Made by a program: the position numbers and the translations under genes. Of a stretch of DNA of 64,000 nucleotides, positions 60,651-64,000 are shown piece after piece (the first letter of the stretch is position 1; the number at the start of each line of letters is the position of its first letter). The DNA lies in contig NZ_WITC01000120.1 of the NCBI RefSeq assembly GCF_009601505.1, positions 62,001 through 126,000 on the forward strand, in the 5' to 3' direction. Under the pieces are notes generated by a model. That model was given only the letters and a program-made list of their open reading frames with translations, was not told the DNA's origin and did not search any database. This DNA comes from Sinorhizobium terangae. GTDB taxonomy: Bacteria > Pseudomonadota > Alphaproteobacteria > Rhizobiales > Rhizobiaceae.

Positions 60651-61556
60651 TCAATCGCCGGCAATGCCCAGAAGTTCGGCGTCAAGCGCCCGCAGGAACT
60701 CCTCGGCAAAGGCGGCGCCCATGCCGAGATCATGGGCGCCATAACGAGAGGCCACGCGCACATCGACGAAAGTGGTCTCCGCCTCCTCCCGGAGCCTGAT
60801 CAGTACATCGAAGCGGAAGCCGACAATAAGCGTACGCCATTCGCCCTGCAGCACGACGTCGGTGGAGCGCCTTCCTGGAAGCGGGTCGAAATCCGGCGCG
60901 GGACGCGCAGCCGGAACCGGAATGACGTCCGGCTCTCTGTTCGTGTCCGCCCCAGCGCCGCCCTGAACCGCCAGATCCCCGAGGTCCGCGCGGGCGTTCT
61001 CGACGCCGAGTTCCGCCGTGGTGGCGATACGCGTTTCCCCGGCGACCTTGCGCACGCCCTGGAATACGCGGTCGAGGGCGCCGTCGTAACGCCTCCCCGT
61101 CAATCCCGGATAGGCGGCGATTTGCGCCTCCCGATCCTGCGGCGTGACCGTCGGGCTTCGCGTGAGCCAACTCCTTTCCGCCACAGGAGTCTTGATCCAC
61201 GGTGGCGGTGTCACCGTGTCGGTCGTGACATCGTAGATCTTGGGCCGCATCAGATATTGCACGGCGCCGAAGCCGAAGAAGCCGAGCGGAGGGGCGGCAT
61301 AGGCAAGCGCCGACAGCGACGCGATGCCGCCGATCGCCGCCACCTGCCAAAGGCGCGTGAGCCCGATCGCCGCAAGCAGCACGCCAGCCAGAGCAAAAAC
61401 GCCCGACAGTGAGGCAAGCGCCAGAAAATGCGGTGTGGTCAACGGACCGAAACGGTGCGCCAGCAGCGACAGCGCAAAGATTGCAAATGCGATGCGGGCG
61501 AGCCCGCGCGCCCAGTGCGCGGCGTAGGAATAGGGACGCTCGTAGCGGATAATCAT
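60651..61556 (-). CDS. DUF1499 membrane protein
   Basis: A 301-residue protein with three N-terminal membrane helices (residues 18-95) followed by the DUF1499 domain (about 110-295): WIKTPVAERSW, YPGLTGRRYDGALDRVFQGVRKVA and RFDVLIRLREE, plus ASRYGAHDLGMGAAFAEEFL. Function unknown. The ATG at 61556 begins MIIRYERPYSYAAHWAR. It is divergent from the 61816 gene. Confidence 0.88.
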   Translation of the reverse strand: MIIRYERPYSYAAHWARGLARIAFAIFALSLLAHRFGPLTTPHFLALASLSGVFALAGVLLAAIGLTRLWQVAAIGGIASLSALAYAAPPLGFFGFGAVQYLMRPKIYDVTTDTVTPPPWIKTPVAERSWLTRSPTVTPQDREAQIAAYPGLTGRRYDGALDRVFQGVRKVAGETRIATTAELGVENARADLGDLAVQGGAGADTNREPDVIPVPAARPAPDFDPLPGRRSTDVVLQGEWRTLIVGFRFDVLIRLREEAETTFVDVRVASRYGAHDLGMGAAFAEEFLRALDAELLGIAGD

Positions 61557-61815
61557 CTAACGGAATCAATCCCCGAAGCGGAACAGACCACGGCCTTCTT
61601 AGACCATGGCGCCAAGCGTGGGAACAGCCAATGCTCGCCCATCTGCCGACGAAAACTGCGCTTGCGGCGGTGCCGCAAATTCGCCATTCTCGTTAAACAG
61701 GTATTTCGGCATTAAGGATTCTCGCCAAACGTTTTCCGGCGGGAAGGAGTTCAACCGGAGGCATCGGCCGGCGTCGACAGTGAACAACGCGCGGCAATCA
61801 ATCGGAGAGGATATC

Positions 61816-62202
61816 ATGGTCGCACCGGAAACAAGCGTGACGAAGGCTGCCCCCACCCTCCTGCCTCAACCCGGCGACGCTGCCATACCGATGGCACTGC
61901 TCGAACTGGAACTTTCTCTCGATGGCTTTTCCGGAACCAAGGATGAATTTTCCGCCTTTGTGCGCACGGTCGCTGCCGATATCGGTGGCGAGCTGCTTTT
62001 CACTCTGCCTGCCTCCGGTCTGATCGAGGATTGCCTCACGATCGCCGCCATTCGTTACAGCGATGCCGGAAAGGCGCCGACGATCCTGTTCGTCTGCCTT
62101 GGCGGAGACGGAACCGAGATCCGCGTCGAGCAGCCAGGCGCGCAAACCGCGGATCTGAAAAGCTTTGCCGAGGCCTTTGTCGGCGTCCTCGAGCGAATCT
62201 GA
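61816..62202 (+). CDS. conserved hypothetical protein
   Basis: A 128-residue cytosolic protein with a hydrophobic centre (ALLELELSLDGFSGTKDEFSAF, TILFVCLGGDGTEIRVEQPG). No family is recognised. GGAGAGGATATC precedes the ATG. The frame is open to 61606, but no start there has a ribosome site. Confidence 0.65.
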   Translation: MVAPETSVTKAAPTLLPQPGDAAIPMALLELELSLDGFSGTKDEFSAFVRTVAADIGGELLFTLPASGLIEDCLTIAAIRYSDAGKAPTILFVCLGGDGTEIRVEQPGAQTADLKSFAEAFVGVLERI

Positions 62203-62522
62203 ACAACGGCCCAACGGCGGTTGACCGGTCGGCAGCGGCGGGCGCATGATATCGCGGCCTAATTGAACTGCGCCTTGCGGACTTGCTTTATGCGTTACCG
62301 GTGCATGCTTGTGCCCTCTGCGTGCAGAAGCGCGACGAACCCTCTCCCTCGCCCCGCCGTGAATATGCCCCGCCTTTCGGCCGATCTTTGTTCCCGCACG
62401 CCGGCGCCGGCGGCCCGCACCAAGATCGGCGCTACGCAACATCTGCTGTGCTCGATTGATCGTCGCGTGCCGCGCGTGTCGATTTGAGCGGGATGAGGAA
62501 AAGTGCGATCCAGGAGGTAGTG
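62203..62522. other. 320-base gap without a recognised gene
   Basis: GC-rich sequence without a convincing frame, repeat or terminator. A short stretch before 62523 carries AGGAGGTAGTG, the ribosome site of the lipoprotein gene. Confidence 0.4.
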
Positions 62523-62792
62523 ATGAAACCTTTGAGACTGCTGACCCTCGCCGCGGCTGGGCTGCTGCTTGTCGCGTGCCAGACGCCGGAGGAACGGCGG
62601 GCGGCCGACAGCAACACCTGTGCTTCCTACGGCTTCCGCCGCGGTACCGATGCCTTCGCCACCTGCCTGCAACGCATCGAACTCGACCGCCGCGCCGAGG
62701 CGCGCAGCATGCGCTACAGCAACGACCTAATGATGTGGGGTTGGAGCCGGCCGATCGTCGTCGAGCGGCCTCTGATCGTCAGGCCGAAATGA
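62523..62792 (+). CDS. small lipoprotein, hypothetical
   Basis: An 89-residue protein with a lipoprotein signal peptide (lipobox LVAC, Cys at about 19) and a short mature part with two Cys (SNTCASYGFRRGTDAFATCLQ) that may form a disulfide. The motif CASYGFRRGTDAFA is common in small rhizobial lipoproteins of unknown role. AGGAGGTAGTG gives a strong ribosome site. It converges on ppdK. Confidence 0.8.
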   Translation: MKPLRLLTLAAAGLLLVACQTPEERRAADSNTCASYGFRRGTDAFATCLQRIELDRRAEARSMRYSNDLMMWGWSRPIVVERPLIVRPK

Positions 62793-62840
62793 TGCTGGCC
62801 AACAAGGTGTTCCCGACTTACGGACACGGGGCGGCAGAAA

Positions 62841-64000
62841 TCAGCTCGCTGCCGCCGCGGTCTCGGTTTTGCCGCTGACGTTGATCGCCGCCTGCGCCGC
62901 TGCCAGCCGGGCGATCGGCACGCGGAACGGCGAACAGGAAACATAGTCGAGACCCGCCTCCTCGCAGAAGCGGATGGACGCAGGATCGCCGCCATGTTCA
63001 CCGCATATCCCGAGTTTCAAGCCGTTCTTGGTCCGCCGGCCGCGCTCGGTCGCAATCTGGATCAGTTCACCGACACCGTCGAAATCGAGAGAAACGAACG
63101 GATCCTGCTCGATGATGCCCTTCTGCTGGTAGGTGGCGAGAAACAGGGCGGCGTCATCGCGAGAGATGCCGAAGGTGGTCTGCGTCAGGTCGTTGGTACC
63201 GAAGGAGAAGAAATCAGCCGACTCGGCAATCGTGTCGGCCCGGAGCGCCGCGCGGGGCAGCTCGATCATCGTGCCGATCAGGTAGTCGATATTCACGCCG
63301 GCCTCGCCGATGACGTCCTTCGCCACGGCCTCTATGCGTTCCTTGACGTAGTCGAGCTCGGAGCGAAGCCCTACGAGCGGAACCATAATCTCCGGGACCA
63401 CGGCAGCACCGGTCTTGTGCGCGGCCTCGACCGCGGCCTCGAAGATCGCGCGCGCCTGCATTTCGGCAATTTCCGGATAGGAAATCGCCAAACGGCATCC
63501 GCGATGCCCAAGCATCGGGTTGAACTCGTGCAGAGCGTCGACCCGTTGGCGCAGCTCCGAAGGATCGATCGAGAGGACCCCCGCGACGTCGGCGATCTCG
63601 TCGTCCGTCTTCGGCAGGAACTCGTGGAGCGGCGGGTCAAGAAGACGGATCGTGACCGGCAGGCCGTGCATGATCGAGAAGAGCTCGATGAAATCCGAGC
63701 GCTGCATCGGCAGCAGTTTGGCGAGCGCCTTGCGCCGGCCCGCCTCGTTCTCAGCGAGAATCATCTCGCGCATCACATTGATGCGGTCGTCCTCGAAGAA
63801 CATATGCTCGGTGCGGCAGAGGCCGATGCCTTCGGCGCCGAAGGAACGGGCGGCGCGCGCATCCGCCGGCGTTTCGGCGTTGGTGCGAACGGTCATCCGG
63901 CGGCTCTGATCGGCCCATTCCATGATCCGGCCGAAATCGCCCGAAAGCTCGGGCTGAAGCATCGGGATTTCGCCCTTCAGCACCTGGCCGGAAGACCCGT
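62841..64000 (-). CDS. ppdK: pyruvate phosphate dikinase, C-terminal part (5' end outside window)
   Basis: The last 386 residues of PpdK, which interconverts pyruvate and PEP using ATP and phosphate. The C-terminal PEP/pyruvate-binding barrel is seen: FGAEGIGLCRTEHMFF, IRLLDPPLHEFLP, GHRGCRLAISYPE, SFGTNDLTQTTFGISRDD and LGICGEHGGDPASI, the latter with the catalytic Cys. The reading frame is open to the window edge (GSSGQVLKGEIP). The enzyme has about 880-900 residues, so most of the gene lies to the right. Confidence 0.96.
   Translation of the reverse strand, partial: GSSGQVLKGEIPMLQPELSGDFGRIMEWADQSRRMTVRTNAETPADARAARSFGAEGIGLCRTEHMFFEDDRINVMREMILAENEAGRRKALAKLLPMQRSDFIELFSIMHGLPVTIRLLDPPLHEFLPKTDDEIADVAGVLSIDPSELRQRVDALHEFNPMLGHRGCRLAISYPEIAEMQARAIFEAAVEAAHKTGAAVVPEIMVPLVGLRSELDYVKERIEAVAKDVIGEAGVNIDYLIGTMIELPRAALRADTIAESADFFSFGTNDLTQTTFGISRDDAALFLATYQQKGIIEQDPFVSLDFDGVGELIQIATERGRRTKNGLKLGICGEHGGDPASIRFCEEAGLDYVSCSPFRVPIARLAAAQAAINVSGKTETAAAAS

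Overview
The window is a GC-rich alphaproteobacterial chromosome segment whose gene content and small intergenic repeats fit the genus Sinorhizobium/Ensifer, close to the S. meliloti group. The evidence is a betI-betC-betB-betA operon that includes a choline sulfatase, a rhizobial-type zinc asparaginase, a cysHDN cluster with an APS-type CysH, a pyruvate phosphate dikinase, and RIME-like and BIME-like palindromic repeats between many genes. The assignment is inference from protein families; no database search was made.

Layout. 1-17700 holds mostly single housekeeping and accessory genes: GNAT and DJ-1 proteins, a diheme cytochrome c with a cytochrome c', a LysE exporter beside a WYL regulator, sodB, a TetR gene and a membrane-protein gene sharing one operator, an IlvE aminotransferase, a zinc alcohol dehydrogenase, a tyrosine phosphatase, a haloacid dehalogenase, a LysR/MFS divergent pair, an aldo/keto reductase and a HerA-like ATPase. 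17700-33300 holds ohr/ohrR with a clear operator, an L,D-transpeptidase, two cyclic-di-GMP proteins (PAS-GAF-GGDEF-EAL and EAL-CBS-GGDEF), two GSTs, a DeoR regulator with three tandem operator repeats, and the asparaginase. 33400-44200 is the stress and sulfur block: an HdeD-like protein diverges from betICBA (choline-O-sulfate and choline to glycine betaine), followed by two small envelope genes and cysH-cysD-cysN (sulfate activation and APS reduction) ending in a strong terminator. 44200-51300 holds small secreted proteins, tRNA-Pro(CGG), a gamma-glutamyltransferase, and a glycine-rich secreted protein beside a 689-residue coiled-coil protein with 84-residue repeats.

51601-59298 is an integrated element inserted at the 3' end of tRNA-Gln(UUG), bounded by a 17-bp duplication of the tRNA 3' end. 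It carries a frameshifted tyrosine recombinase, a deletion fusion of a portal gene 5' part to a tape-measure gene 3' part, one intact minor tail gene, an HUH-type Rep-like protein preceded by direct repeats, several very small genes, and a two-gene minus-strand cassette whose larger product has a degenerate ImmA-like KExxH motif. It looks like a decayed prophage that keeps some possibly active accessory genes, and it is the best place in the window to look for something undescribed.

59300-64000 returns to chromosomal genes: a metallo-beta-lactamase-fold hydrolase, a DUF1499 membrane protein, small hypothetical proteins, a lipoprotein and the C-terminal part of ppdK, which runs off the window edge.
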